From contig NC_088347.1 in the NCBI RefSeq assembly GCF_036884655.1, positions 14,985,001-15,049,000 on the forward strand: DNA of 64,000 bases, read 5' to 3'. The notes under the pieces are model-generated. The model made no database searches. It had not been told where the DNA came from and saw nothing but the letters and a program-made list of their open reading frames with translations. The position numbers were made by a program, and so were the translations under genes. Below, piece after piece: positions 23,701 to 38,532 of this stretch. The first letter of the stretch is position 1. Each line of letters begins with the position of its first letter. Source of the DNA: Musa acuminata AAA Group (taxonomy: Eukaryota > Streptophyta > Magnoliopsida > Zingiberales > Musaceae).

Positions 23701-24395
23701 GTAAATGATTAGAAATTCTCTCTTCTCTTCATTATTATTGTTTATCTTGAGAAATATAATGATTTGTATATCGAAGGGATTGAGTTGGGGATAAACTTTA
23801 TAATAATCTAAAAAACACTAATGCTAATATTTAGAGCAATTGGAAATGTGAAATTTAATAGAATAATCGTATTTGTTGAATTGTTTCAATAATTTAGTGA
23901 TTTTAAACAGCCACATTCTAATCAAAATTAGTTTGATGCTTATAAATTTCATCATTTGACTTATGCCGGTACAGACCGTTTTGGTTTCGGAATCTAACAA
24001 GCAAAGGTTAGTTTTGGAATCAGAATCGACGGTGCCGATTTGAACCATTAATTTCTTTTATTAAAAAAATTAAAATATAAAAATAATTCATAAAATTTTT
24101 AAATATAAAAAAATAATATTTTAAATTTATGAATCCAGAATTAATGATTCTAGTTTCTCAAACCTAAAAATCAGAATCGAACCACCTATCGATTCTAGTT
24201 TAATCTGAAATTGACGAACTGTCAAATCGATTTGATTTGATTTCGATTTCGATGTAATTTGATCCATTTATTAAAAAAGATCAAGAATTTATTTTTTCAT
24301 TATATATTATTTTACGATTAGCATATTGGTCTTATAGTAATAATTGAGAGTTTTGAACCCCTCATTTAATAAATTTACACCTAAAGCATTTTGTA

Positions 24396-24433
<38 letters not shown>

Positions 24434-26500
24434 GGGTTAGAGGCAACATTCGATGATTCCAAGGCATTTTGGTTAGATATAAAGAATTTGTGAGATCATA
24501 AATTATTTGATGCTGTATTTAAAGAAAATAATGGCTCGTAATGGCACGTGGCATCAATTGTCATCGTGGCATATGACATCACCCTGCAAACTATCTCGGG
24601 TGATTCGGTCAAACTTTCCCACCTGACTGCCAGCCACCCGCCTGTTTCTCTGTCGAAGGATTGGTGGCACCGATGGAGCCCCGCCTGCAGCTGTTTCCGG
24701 GCCAATGACAACACTAGTAGAAGAAGCTTCTCTTCTCCCTCAACTTTCTTGACGAGGAGATGATCCCTCTGCGTGGCCGAGTCCTGGCGGTGGTTCCTCC
24801 TCCATCAGTGGCGCCGTAGCACAGCATAAAGAGATGGACCGGTACTGGAAAGCTGCTGCAGACGTGTCTCATATGATGGATCCATGTGTCTTTTCCTTTG
24901 ATTTATGTGGATTTATGGAGTGAATTATTGCTACTGATACCAAGCTGCTGTTAGGCAGATTCATGCTTTTTACTCCTGTGATTACAGCTTCACATTAATT
25001 ATTTGAATCTCACGGAAAAAAGGATGAACGGATGAACCACAATGGACCAATTCACCAGCTCAACAGGCCATATGAGTATGTATGCTCGAGCTGTCGTTTG
25101 TTCTACTGTCATTGACCTCAGAACAATATCGGAGAAGCTTGTTCCATGAGCTAGCATTATTAGTCACCATTCGTTTTGCAGGCTCCAATAACTAGGGAAG
25201 CATTTATGTTTGCTGGTGCTAGCTGCGATCCCCATGGCACACGGCACTCGCCATGCCTTGATGTGTTCTGATCGGTCAATGCGTCAGCTGTACTCATCGA
25301 CGTCAAGAGCACAGAAACTTGGTTCTTTTTTGAATCTCCCTCTCGTCACACTTCAACTTCTTCCATCTTGGCTTGCTTGATGTTGATTAGAGCCATGATG
25401 GCAGTGGCATTTGCTTGCAAGTTAGGAAGAAGGGGATGAGGTGGGGCGACAGAGACATGGAACTGCGCCCACCCACTCACCGTGTGTGCTTCGTTGAAAA
25501 TGGGGCTCAAAATGCAGCACGCGATGGGATCTCTCGGAAGATAGCATGACCTACGTAGGTCTGGAGAGCATTATTGTTGCCCACGAAAAAGAAAGCTCCG
25601 ACGACACGGTCCTTGGTGTAGGTTCCTGTTACGACTCCATTCATGGGTACGGATGGGTGACCTGGATGGATCTCAACAGAGATAACCGTGGTTGGGTTCG
25701 AACCTCCATCGAAGCTGAAATCGAAACCCGAGAGATGGATCGGTTTAGAATTGTTCTTGTGTAATTTGATGTTACAAGTCCATTCATGAGTATAGATAGG
25801 TATGGAAGGATGAGAAATCAAATCGATGGGAACTGAAATCGAAACCAATTTGGTTCCAGTTCAACCTCTTGGAACTCGTTTGCATGATTCCATTATAAAC
25901 TCGTTTTCATCCATTCCTGTGCCATGCACCCAAGGTTTCTGGGGTTCTTAGATAGATAGATAGATGATTTTTGTGTCACTGTCCTAAAGAAATCCAACTC
26001 ATGGCAGGCACATGAACATGATGTTATTTTGGTCCATTTTGACTCTATTCAGTCAGCAATACTTGTGCAGCCTTACCACCCCTACCTTGGCCTTTCTAAA
26101 ACTAGTGAAAAACATAAAAAACCATGCAAAACTAAAGTCAAGCAATTGTTCAAGAAAAAAGAAAAAAGAAAAAAAGAGAGTAATCAATTAAGGATGGTAC
26201 AACGTTGCAAATATGACGAGTTCCCTTATGAGACTTGCATGGCCTAATCTTATATAGACTCAAATGCATGCACTTCCACTCCTATCTCTCTCTCTCTCTC
26301 TCTCTTCTCCCTTCTCTCCTTACATAGTATCCTCCCACTCGTTCTCTTCTTCTTCTCTATTTCTTCTTGTTTCTTTCCTTCCCTCGTGCTCCCGCGCAAC
26401 CTCACTTTTGCTTGTGAGAGAGACGATTCCGAGAAGAGTGGCGGTGGGAAGCATTAGGTTGTAAACTGTATTTTTATTATACTTTTTTGCAACTTAATCC
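20701..26500. other. AT-rich intergenic DNA; no convincing gene
   Basis: Mostly AT-rich with random short frames. Exceptions are a GC-richer patch at about 24540-24890 and a 113-codon minus-strand frame at 25507-25848. Neither carries a motif I recognise. The CT-rich stretch at 26280-26400 is low complexity. Confidence 0.55.
24399..24429. repeat. (TA)n microsatellite
   Basis: About 15 TA units in AT-rich intergenic DNA. Confidence 0.95.
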
Positions 26501-26552
26501 TTTTAATTTTCATATTTATAACTTGTTTCTCAAATAAAATTTGTGGTATTAT

Positions 26553-26840
26553 ATTCTTCCCCCAGAATAAAAAAGTTTAATCATCTAAACTTCACATATT
26601 TGAATTAAAAAATAATCAAAATTAATATATCTTAATGACATGAGCTATACTATAACACCACATCTCATTTCACATATTGAGACTTATAAATATTTCAAAA
26701 CATCATATATTCTCAAAGTTAATCCACGAGCACATATATTTCTGCTCTACACTCAATAATAACTTAAATCATCAAAAGTCCTCAAAATATTTTTGAAACT
26801 CATATTTCTTATAAGATCTTGAATCATTGCTCTAACACCA
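26553..26840 (-). mobile_element. Decayed Ty3/gypsy remnant: PPT-like and PBS-like sites
   Basis: On the minus strand 26565-26553 reads TGGGGGAAGAATA and goes on as TAATACCACAAATTTT. This resembles the 3' polypurine tract and LTR start of Tekay/Del-type elements (GGGGGAGGATGTAATACC). At 26829-26840 the minus strand reads TGGTGTTAGAGC, a PBS for tRNA-iMet with two transitions, followed by AATGATTCAAGA as in gypsy leaders. Only about 260 bp lies between them, so nearly all of the internal part is deleted. LTR borders could not be traced. Confidence 0.42.
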
Positions 26841-29800
26841 TTAATTATAATGCCTTCAGCCCATTGAAAAGTCGAGCTGATACAACATCGTAATCTTATA
26901 GGTATTCTTATAAGAATACAAGGCTAGAACCAAAACAAATATAACTTTCGTACAATATTTATCATATAAGTCAATCAATAATCAATTCATCCACAAGATA
27001 AATCTGTTGAATATATTGATTATATAATGCAATCAATAATCGTTCCACCATTCTTCTACTATGCTATTTTGAAAAATTGAGAGATAATCAAATGAGGAAT
27101 CCATAGTTCAGTAAGCACCATGACTCATATGATAGTCAAAATTTATCATACATATTTTTAAAAAAATTATATTTATTCTTTATACATTCAACACATGCTT
27201 TCAAAATATGCATGGATATCAAATACTTTCTTTATATTTATATAGTTTATGAAAACTTAAATTTTACAATCATTTCAAATCATGACTTGTTTACAAAAAT
27301 TTACTTGAATATCCAATTCTTCATCATGTATATTCAGCTTACGAAACATTAGGTTCATATGTATTTTAAATCATGGCTCGCTAACAATAATTTTCAAAGC
27401 AAGATACATTTAAGTATATTTTCATAATGAGAGCATTAATAGTGCTAAGTCTCATAAACTTTGAATTATAATTAGTATGCCAATAAAATCATAAATAATA
27501 TATATATGTGATCCTAACTTAGTGATATGATTTGTGATATTTATGTTTCATAAATATGATAAATGACATACTTATACTTTTGGCTTTTAAGATTGAACTA
27601 CATGCTTTTCAAAATATCATTATCAGTATTCCATAAACTATTTGTCGAGCATGTATAAATATTAATATTTACTTTAAACATAGTGTAATAAGCCAAAGTG
27701 TGCTAGTGAACTTGAATATAAGATAAAGTTATGATAATAAGTATGCATATAGTGACTATAAGTTGTGATTAAATTTTAATCGACCTTAAGTGAATCTCAA
27801 GACTTGAATGAGTTTGACAATGATTACTATAAAGAAGTTTGAGTTTTAAACATTATCTATGGGGAGGATCATAAGCTACTTAGACATGGATGGAATAATA
27901 AAACATTAAACGAAGTTACAAATTAAAAAGTAGTGTTATGCTAAATGTTGAGATACATAAGTATGATTGAAAGATGAGTTTAGATTAAAAATATTATTTT
28001 TATCAAACCAAATTAAACATAATGGAAGTTTTTATAATATTAAAATTAAATTAGTAAAAAAAACTTTTAAATAAGGCCTAATAGGATTGAACCCTAAACC
28101 TCAATGTAACCTTTTAAGCACCTCTATCTTATTTTGGCCTCATCCTTTTTACCAACCTAATAACTCATAACCCTTTCTCTTATTTTTCAGTTATTCTCTT
28201 AGCTTTTCTCATCAAGGCTAGGAATCCTAGCTCTAAAGAAAATTGAGATAAGAAAAACATAATTCTTCCCTTACTATATTTAGGGTTTCGGTTTTACAAA
28301 TTATAGGCTAAATTTTTAGCTATTTTTGAGTAACCTAGACTTCGAATTAATATTTGATTTTTGGCTATATTTTTATATGATTCTCTTATGGTTCTAAGGC
28401 CTTTAGTATAACCTTAATCTGAGATCGATGTATAAAGTTATAATTATTCCAATCTGAGGTACTAAGAATCTCTTATTTCTAAGAAGAGGTTTTATTTGAG
28501 TTAAATTAGCCTCCTTAGGGATATAATTAGGCCATGTCCTTTTGATATATTTTAAAATTTTTTTTAGGATTTTATGAGATTTAAAATTGAGTAAATATCA
28601 TCTCTATGCATCGAGATATAAGGTTTATAAATTTAAATACTCCCAACCTAGTTACAATACAACAGAATAGGTATTGGTATATGAATTAAAAAGATAGTTT
28701 AGCCTTCAAATGATTCTATTTTAAGCTAAAATTTGATGTGTATTTATTTTTATTTGTTTTCTAATTTTTTATAAAATTTTATGATAATTCAAGATCGTTT
28801 GGTCAGCTAGAATAATGAAGTAAATTTTTTTGTAGGATTATACGATTATTTGATTGATATTAACTAGTTAATTTAATTATAATATGAATTATTAAAAAAA
28901 TTATGGTGAAATCTAAATGGATTTTCAAGTTAAGTATAGTTTATTTTATGAGAAGATTTTATCAAATTTTTTCATGAATTATTATTATGAATTATTATAA
29001 ATCAATAATTTAAGAGGTAGGATTCTTAATTACTCTATACTCCTAATTTGATAAGTGTATCGCCCCTAGGATACTTTAAGGAATATGATTTTTTATTAAT
29101 GTCTTCATTTATAAGTTCAATTAGGTAATTATAAGTTTAATTCTCTATAAAATAGTAGTTGTATAAATAATTGTATGCATAATAAATTTTGGAAAGCATA
29201 TTTCAAATGTTATGATTATCATGAGCTATATCTGAATGTATATATTTTGTAAGAAAAATAAAATTATATTAATTGTAATAAAAATATATTGTATAAATGT
29301 ATATATGATAATGTGCTGTCACGAACTTAGTTGGTTTTGCCTAAGTCATGCAACACTCTTACGTATCCGTTTGTAAAGGTCAGTCTTCTCGAAACCTCTT
29401 ATGGTTCTTTAGGACCTACAAAAGAGAAAATGGGTTAGAGAAAGCATTTCACCCGGGATCCATAAGTAACCATTTCAATAAACACTTTATAGCTAATGTA
29501 AATTACAAACATAGACTTCACAAGTTTTAAATGGTTGCACAAATAAAGGTCCAAGATGGTCCACTATAAACCAAAATACCCACAAGTGCCCACATGATAT
29601 AACCTTCATTTATAAGCCTAAAGTTGCTACTAAAGCTAACCAAAATGAGGCTATTAAGCCTACTATCAGCCATCTATATGTTGTGCAAAACATGAACAAA
29701 ACCTAAAGATACAAACATACAAGCATTACATCAAATACCATATTTATAATTTTGTCTACTACATTCTCCATTACTTATTCTTTTGACTTCCTCATCGAAG

Positions 29801-30016
29801 CCTTTACAAACGATGCATTTCCTTACTTTTGTTGAGTTTTCAATCTTCTGCTACAGTTGCAACATGCCTCTTAGCTTCCAACTTCACTCCACCGTTATTA
29901 TTGAGTAATCAAAATTTGATCCGTCTTGCTGCTTCAACTCGTCAATGACTCTGACTCTAGTGTGGGGTTGATTGAGTAGTGCTGATACTTGTTGGTTCAT
30001 ACAGATCCTTTAGATA
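26841..30016. other. AT-rich repetitive-looking DNA, unassigned
   Basis: 26.84-29.3 kb is very AT-rich without coding signal and could be degenerate LTR sequence of the gypsy remnant. 29.3-30.0 kb is less AT-rich, also non-coding, and is the target of the Sirevirus insertion at 30017. No tRNA, rRNA or gene was recognised. Confidence 0.45.
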
Positions 30017-31137
30017 TGTTAGGATCAAGAGCGGCATTAAGAGGGGAGTGGTGGGGGGGGGGTGAATTAGTGCAACGGAGAAAATTATGTTAGTTCGAAA
30101 AATCTTTAGCACATTGAAAACCGATCTTGGAATATGTTAACTTGGAAGCGTAAGTGAGCGTAGTGAAAGCAATAAGAAGGTAATTTGCAATTAAAGTAAA
30201 TTGCTCAAAAGAAATGTAAACTAGATTTTTATAGTGGTTCGATCATCGTGACCTACATCCACTCCACCGATTCCTCTTCCGTCGAGGCCACCGGCATCCA
30301 CTATCGGTCTTCCTTCAATGGGCGAAGACCAACTACCCTTTTATACCCCTCTTCTCCTTTTCACAGGTTTAGGAGACAACCTTTTACAAGCACACACTCA
30401 TCTCTAAATAGAATTCTAAGTTTAAGCTAGAGGAGGGGATCTCTCAAGTAATTTCTATAGCATTTTCTCACTTTTAAGTTCTTTGTGCTTGTGTGTTAAC
30501 TAAGGATAAGAGGGGTATTTATAGGCCTCAAGTTGATTCAAGCTTAGAGTCTAAAAAGGTCTCATCCCGAGTTTCTTGGGTCCTGGCGGTACCACCGCTT
30601 GTGTTGGGCGGTACCACCGCCTGCAGATAATGGGCGGTGCCACCGCCTAATCTAGCGGTACCACTGTCTGACACTGACATTCGATGGTACCACCACCCAA
30701 TCTGATGGTACTATCGCCTGACATAGTCTCGGAGACTGTGTCATGATGGTGCCACTTGTTGGGTCATTGTTTGGGTCTTTCACTTGGCCCAGTCAATACA
30801 TGGGCCCAAATGGCCCCTAATTAGGTTGGCCCAAATCTAATCCCAATTATGTGCTAATTATGAAATTTAAGGTATCCACTAAGCTAAACAAGTCTAGTAA
30901 GTTTATGTTTCTTCCAACGAGCTTCCGGCGAACTTCCGACGATCTCTTGGCAATGTTCCAGCGGACTCCCAGCAAGCTCCTAGACTTCACAACGATCTTC
31001 TTGGCGAGTTCTGACAAGCTTCTTCAGCAAGCTTCTAGATTTCTCGGTCAATTCCGATAGAACTTTCGACGAAATCTCGAACTCTCAACGAAATCTCATT
31101 CTCGACTCCGGGACTTTATTTTGCTTTATGCCTTGAT

Positions 31138-31359
31138 CACTATTGTAGTTAATCCTACACAATTAAAACTAACTTCGATCTAGACAATTATTACAAAGCT
31201 TGAATCATGTTGTCTGTCATGTCATTGGTTCATCGACGCTTTGTCTGATTTTTTGATGCATCATCCTTTCTTACGGTTGATTGCCCAATCGGCCAATTGA
31301 CCTCCGCAACTCCGATTCCCTTGGTATAATTTCCACTTTTCTTGGCCCCATGCCCGAAC
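31138..31359. repeat. 222-bp duplication, left copy
   Basis: From CACTATTGTAG to CCCGAAC, nearly identical to 32837-33058 (one clear difference, T to C, near 31216). The copies flank the solo LTR as direct repeats, far longer than the usual 5-bp target duplication. Confidence 0.9.
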
Positions 31360-32839
31360 TGTTGGGAAATCATAGGGGGCGACATCATATGCGCAGCGGA
31401 AGAACAAGAAAACAAAAATCCCCGATTCCCAAAAAGATGTTCATCGTCGTGCGAAGATTGGTGCGCAAAATCCGCAAAAACACAAAACTGCGTATAGAGA
31501 TTGTGTTACCTAGGGAGATCGTATATCCCTGTTTCCTTGCAGATCCTTAGGAGAGGGTGAAGGAGGTCAAGCGTCCTCCTCTCTAGCGGTGATCCACACA
31601 GCAGGGTTGCGACGACGCTCCTCAAAACTCCAGGCCTACTCTGAGGTGGAGAGGGAGAGGAGAATAGGAAGGGCAAGCAAAGACTCTAGCCTATGAGGCT
31701 GTGAATCCCTCCTACTTATAGAGATCCCGTGTCAAAACCCTAATGGGTCCTTTCCCTAGTGGGTATTGGATCTGCATCCAATAAGACAAGGGCTCCGTCG
31801 GATATCTCATATCCGAACCTCTACTCATCGCAATGCCTACCATATGTGTGTAACCCTCTAGGCCCAATATCGAGCTGGCCGTGAGTCATACCTGTCAGAA
31901 CTCCTTCTAACTCAGTGAATTATTATCTCTGTAATAATTCACTCGACTCATCGACTACGGAAGTACTAGGCCACTACGCCGTAGTCCCCAGACGATACAG
32001 GGGAATCCAATCCATTGGACCTGTCTGTCCTCAGTTACCATGTACCTATAGTCCCTCATCCATCTAATATCCCAGAGACCGTATATCGAGCATGGTGCTG
32101 TCAGACCCATACGGTTTCTACTCGAGTCTCGCTCTAATCGGATTCTCCCGGAGAACTCTTTCTCTCTCAACCCGAATGACCCTGGCCAGGGATTTGTCTG
32201 AGCAAGAACACATGGGATATTCCTCTCATGATACCGAGAGTGGATGATCCTCTATCGACACTCAATAGCCCTCGTAAGGTCGACTACCACTCCCAATGAC
32301 CAGCTGTACTAGATCTGGGAACAGCCAAACCTATAAGTCTGGTATCAAAGAGTGGAGCACTCATACAGGACATCCTTGGTGTCTCAAGTCTAAGAACCAG
32401 ATACACCACTAGGACTACGGAATCGTTGTCTGACAATAAGGCATCATCAACCATCCAGCATTCCGTAAGCGGATCAATCAGTGAACTCATTCTCCAATGA
32501 GCACCTGTACTGTATCCCTAGTGTCCCTACACGAGCAGCTATGAGACCAGCTGCATCCATCATATGGACGGGTATACAGCACCAGTCTATCCGGTTATCA
32601 CGATGTCCCTCTCGAGTAACCTATGACCGGGATTATTTAGGATATGTGTTTAAAGGTGAATCGATCTCATTATCGTGATCTCATCACGATCCGATTCCCA
32701 TTGCACAAATCCAAGGACATCACAATATATATGCATTTATGCAATAGTTATAAAGTGATATACACCAAAATATAATAAGCAAAAAGATTCTGTATCAAGT
32801 CACACGTGCCATCACTCACGTGATTGGCTTGCTGGGCAC
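31360..32839 (-). mobile_element. Solo LTR of the Angela-like family, right end truncated
   Basis: Starts TGTTGGGAAATC, like the LTRs at 36802 and 43894, and follows that family to GGGCAC, where it lacks the last about 12 bp (CTATGACTAGCA). No internal region. It sits inside the Sirevirus LTR. Confidence 0.87.
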
Positions 32840-33058
32840 TATTGTAGTTAATCCTACACAATTAAAACTAACTTCGATCTAGACAATTATTACAAAGCTT
32901 GAATCATGTTGTCCGTCATGTCATTGGTTCATCGACGCTTTGTCTGATTTTTTGATGCATCATCCTTTCTTACGGTTGATTGCCCAATCGGCCAATTGAC
33001 CTCCGCAACTCCGATTCCCTTGGTATAATTTCCACTTTTCTTGGCCCCATGCCCGAAC
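32837..33058. repeat. 222-bp duplication, right copy
   Basis: Partner of 31138-31359. It begins exactly at CAC, shared by the broken LTR end (GGGCAC) and the host (GATCAC), and then continues into unique Sirevirus LTR sequence. Confidence 0.9.
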
Positions 33059-33400
33059 TCATGGCCCGAAGCCTTCTGCCGATACATCGACTGATCCTCC
33101 AGCTTGATGTCCAATCTTCTAACATGTTCCATTCTGGCCCAACATGATTCTTCATGCCTTAATTGTCTCTCCCTGATCGAAGCTTCCTACATCACTCAAA
33201 ATGTAGATCAAATTATAAACACTCTCAATTGGTTTCATCATCAAAATTCAAGATTCAATAATCTTCCTATCTTTTATGATGACAACCAATTGATGACAGA
33301 GTTAACATTAACTCCCCCTATCAATGTGCCATATTGATAGAACTCTTGGATTCAAAAATCCTAGCAACATGTCATGATAAAATCATGCATAACATCATAC

Positions 33401-34476
33401 ATTCAAACTTGGAGCCTAAAACGGTCTCATCCCGAGTTTTCCGGGTCCTGGCGGTACCACCGCCTGTGATGGGCGGTAGCACCGCTTGCAGCACTAACAC
33501 TAGGCGGTACCACTACCTCGGAGACTGAGTCTAGGCGGTACCACCGCCTGACACTAACACTCGATGGTACCACCACCCAATCTGATGGTACCACCACTTG
33601 ACACGGTCTCGGAGACTGTGCCACGATGGTGCCACTTGTCGGGTCACTGTTTGGGCCTTTCACTTGGCCCAACACAGTCAATACATGGGCCCAACTGACC
33701 CCTAATTGGGTTGGCTCAAATCTAATCATAATTATATACTAACTATGAAATTTAAGGCATACACTAAGCTAAACAAGTCCGGTAAGTCTAGCTTTCTTCC
33801 GGTGAGCTTCTGGTGATCTTTCGACGAACTTCCAACGATCTCTCGGCAATGTTCTAGCGGACTCCCGATAAGCTCCTGGACTTCACGACGATTTTCTTGG
33901 CGAGTTCTGATTAGCTTCTTCTACAAGCTTTTGGATTTCTCGATCAATTCCGGTAGAACTTCCGACGAACGTCCGGACTTCTGACGAACTCTCGAACTTC
34001 CAATGAAATCTTGTTCTTAACTCCGGGACTTCATTTTGCTTTATGCCTTGATCACTATCATAGTTAATCTTGCACAATTAAAACCAACTTCAATCTAGAC
34101 AATTATTACAAAGCATAAATCATGTTGTTCGGCATGTCATTGGTTCATCGACGCTTCATCCGATTCTTCGGCGCATCATCCTCTCTTGTGGCTTATTGCC
34201 CAATCGGCCAGTTGACCTCCGCAACTCCGATTTCCTTGACGCAATTTTCGCTCTTCTTAGCTCGATGCTCGAACTCATGGCCTGAAGTCTTCTATCAATA
34301 CGTCGATCGATCATTCGGCTCTACGTCCAATCTTCTAGCATGTTCCATTCCGGCCCAACATGATTCTTCCTGCCTTAATTGCCTCTCTCTGATCGAAGCT
34401 TCCTGCATCACTCAAAATGCAGATCAAATCATAAACACTCTCAATTGGTTTCATCATCAAAATCTGATATTCAACA
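33401..34476 (-). repeat. Partial Sirevirus 5' LTR
   Basis: Starts inside the LTR (CTTGGAGCCTAAAACGG, equivalent to about 30540) and runs to the LTR end ATTCAACA. It carries the same GGCGGTACCACCGCC palindromes and the same GAGCTTCC-rich block as the left copy. Confidence 0.82.
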
Positions 34477-34500
34477 AGTTAAAGGAAAAGACATTCCTTA

Positions 34501-35757
34501 TGTAAGAAAATCTAGGGGCAATATCACATGCGCAGCAGAAGAATAAAAAATAAAAAATCTTAAATTTTCCAATGATGTATTTGTCGTTGTATAAAGATTG
34601 GTGTGCAAAATCTGTATAACCAAAAAACTACATGTATAAAAGATAGTTTTTGTTTTATCTAGGGAGATCGTATATACCTGAATCTTTGTAAATATGTAGG
34701 AGAGGATGAAGGAAGTCAAGTGTCATCCTCTCTAGCATTAATCAACACAACAGGGCTGTAATGACGCTCCTCAAATCTCCAGGCTTGCTATCAGAGGAGG
34801 AGAAGGGGAGAAGAGAATAGGAGATGACAACCAAGAGAATCTCTAGCCTATGAACCTTTGGTTCCCTCTTATTTATAGAGTCTCTCTATCAACTTAACCC
34901 TAATGGATCCTACCCTATTGGGTATTGAATCTTTATCCAACTACCCAAGTCTCTTAGATTAGTAGATCTCTATCCAATAATCTCTTATTGGCTCTTATTT
35001 ATATGATCTAATAATTTAGGGGCTTATTGGATATCCAATAAGATAGGAGCTCCAATGGATATCTCATATCTGAACCTTTACTCATCGTAATGCCTACCAT
35101 ATGTGTGTGACCCTCTAGGCTCAATATCGAGTTGGTCGTGAGTCATACCTGTCAGAACTCCTTCTGACTCAGTGAATTATTATCTCCATAATAATTCACT
35201 CGACTCATCGATTGCGGACATACTAGGCCACTACGTCGTAGTCTCTAGACAATACAGGGGAATCCAATCCATTGGACCTGTCTATCCTCAGTTACCATGT
35301 ATCTATAATTTATCATCCATCTAATATCCCAAAAACCATATATTGGGCATGGTATTATTAGGCTCATATAGTTTCTACTCGAGTCTCTAATTAGATTCTC
35401 TCGGAGAACTCTTTCTCTCTCAATCCGAATGACCCTAGCTAGGGATGAACAATAATACATAGGATATTTCTCTCATAATACTAAGAGTTAATTCCTCTAT
35501 CGATACTCAATAGTCCTCGTAAGATTGACTACCACTCCCGATGACCGGCTTTGCTAAATTTAGAACTTTCAAGCCTATAAGTCTAGTATCAAAGAATAGA
35601 GTACTTATACAAGACATCCTTGGTATCTCAAGTCTAAGGACTAGGTACACCACTGAGATAATGAAATTACTATCTAACAATAAGATATCATTAATCATCC
35701 AGCATTTTGTGAGTGGATCAATCAGTGATCTTATTCTCCAATGAGTACCTACACTGT
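34501..35757 (-). mobile_element. Degenerate Angela-family LTR, right end missing
   Basis: Begins TGTAAGAAAATCTAGGGGC (the family start is TGTTGGAAAAATCTTTGGGGGC) and follows the family through TCAATCAGTGATCTTATTCTCC. It stops about 0.5 kb short of the normal end. It is much more diverged than the other copies and so probably older. Confidence 0.82.
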
Positions 35758-36801
35758 AATCATTCTAAGGTTTATGCCTTAGAATGAGTTCACTATAATC
35801 TTTCTTGATATATTTCATGTGATGATTTGAAAAATGATGTAAAGGAAAAAGTTAACCTTTTTGGTTTATAGTGGACTATCTTGGAGAATGAGTTCATTGG
35901 ATCAAAATAAAGCGTTCACTGTTTTAGCATTAAATTTTTTTTTTTTCCAAATCATTCTATTCTGTGGCATTGTGACACTCCTCCGAGTCCATCTCCATTC
36001 TAACCAATGCTTGGTTGTTGGGTAGCTAAGTCCCTATAGACTCGTCGTCGCTTCCTCACCCCTTTCGACCCTTTGTTTCAACACCTATATGTTTTCCAAG
36101 CAGTTCCCTTTGGTTGATGGAAAGAGAGACTACAACTCCCATGCATGGTCTCTACCATTATGTTGTAGGGTTCACACTGATTCTGTTCTCTTTAGCTTCC
36201 TTGGTAGCAACGTTCGCTTACTCAGCCTTCTCCTCTGACTTATTAGGCTCCCTTAAGCAAATATGAGCTCTAGAGTAGTCCAACTCTCCAGCTGCTCCGA
36301 TCATACCTCTGCATGATCAAATTCCTCCCATGGGACTCACTAGTACTTGTATTCGAACTTTTCCCTCGGTAGTACACAACCCCCCATATGCTGATGACCG
36401 AGGCTTTCATCCGTTGCAAAATTCAATGCACGCATGGAAGACCCACCTCTACAGTACCATGACCTTCACTCCTTAAATCTATAACCCTTCTTGTTGTTGT
36501 GTTGTTCACCGAAGTGGAGCTCCCAGTAGCTCCTGATCATACCTTCGTATGATATAGTCCCTCACGGGACTATATAAGTGTGTATTGTATTACCATGAAC
36601 TATTCCACCATGATCCACTATACCATGTTGCCTCCTAGTGATATTTCCATTGCATTCTGATCCTTATGGGATAAACTCGGATTATGATCCCTCTATGTGT
36701 GGCCTCTACCAACACATCATAGAACCTTTTCCACCTTTGATTGTGTTCGCTCACTTGGCAATCGACCTTCATCCACCAGCACTTGGATCACACCTAGATG
36801 A
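35758..36801. other. Unclassified repeat-like host DNA, left of the Angela element
   Basis: Begins with a hairpin: CATTCTAAGG and CCTTAGAATG separated by 6 bp (35761-35786). At about 35893-35916 it carries TTGGAGAATGAGTTCATTG, an inverted piece of the Angela-family LTR. The rest is CT-rich on the plus strand without a stable frame. It resumes at 53275 beyond the Angela element, as the shared GATGA target shows. Confidence 0.55.
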
Positions 36802-38518
<1,717 letters not shown>

Positions 38519-38532
38519 ATCTCCCACTTGAC

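Larger units (their letters stand above)
30017..33260 (-). repeat. Sirevirus 3' LTR, interrupted by an Angela-family solo LTR
   Basis: LTR sequence at 30017-31359 and, after the insertion, 32837-33260. The two parts overlap by a 222-bp duplication. The LTR carries repeated GGCGGTACCACCGCC-type palindromes at 30585-30730. A purine tract on the element strand (complement of ATCTTCCTATC) lies next to its right end. Confidence 0.82.
30017..34476 (-). mobile_element. Sirevirus-type (copia) remnant: two LTRs with the interior deleted
   Basis: Left LTR 30017-33260 (interrupted) starts TGTTAGGATCAAGAGC, holds a G-run near 30051-30061 and ends ATTCAATA. A 140-bp piece of the 3' interior with a PPT-like tract (33261-33400) follows, then a second LTR from 33401 that lacks its first about 520 bp and ends ATTCAACA at 34476. 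One deletion, from within the 5' LTR through PBS, gag and pol, explains this. Candidate target duplication is AGATA (30012-30016) against AGTTA (34477-34481), one mismatch. Confidence 0.8.

Noticed and set aside
25507..25848. 113-codon minus-strand frame as a possible gene
   Set aside because: No recognisable domain, degenerate internal similarity, no splice or promoter context; could be chance.
26264..26464. 66-codon frame starting MHALPLLSLSLS as a small secreted protein
   Set aside because: Generated by CT-rich low-complexity DNA; no downstream exon or conserved feature.
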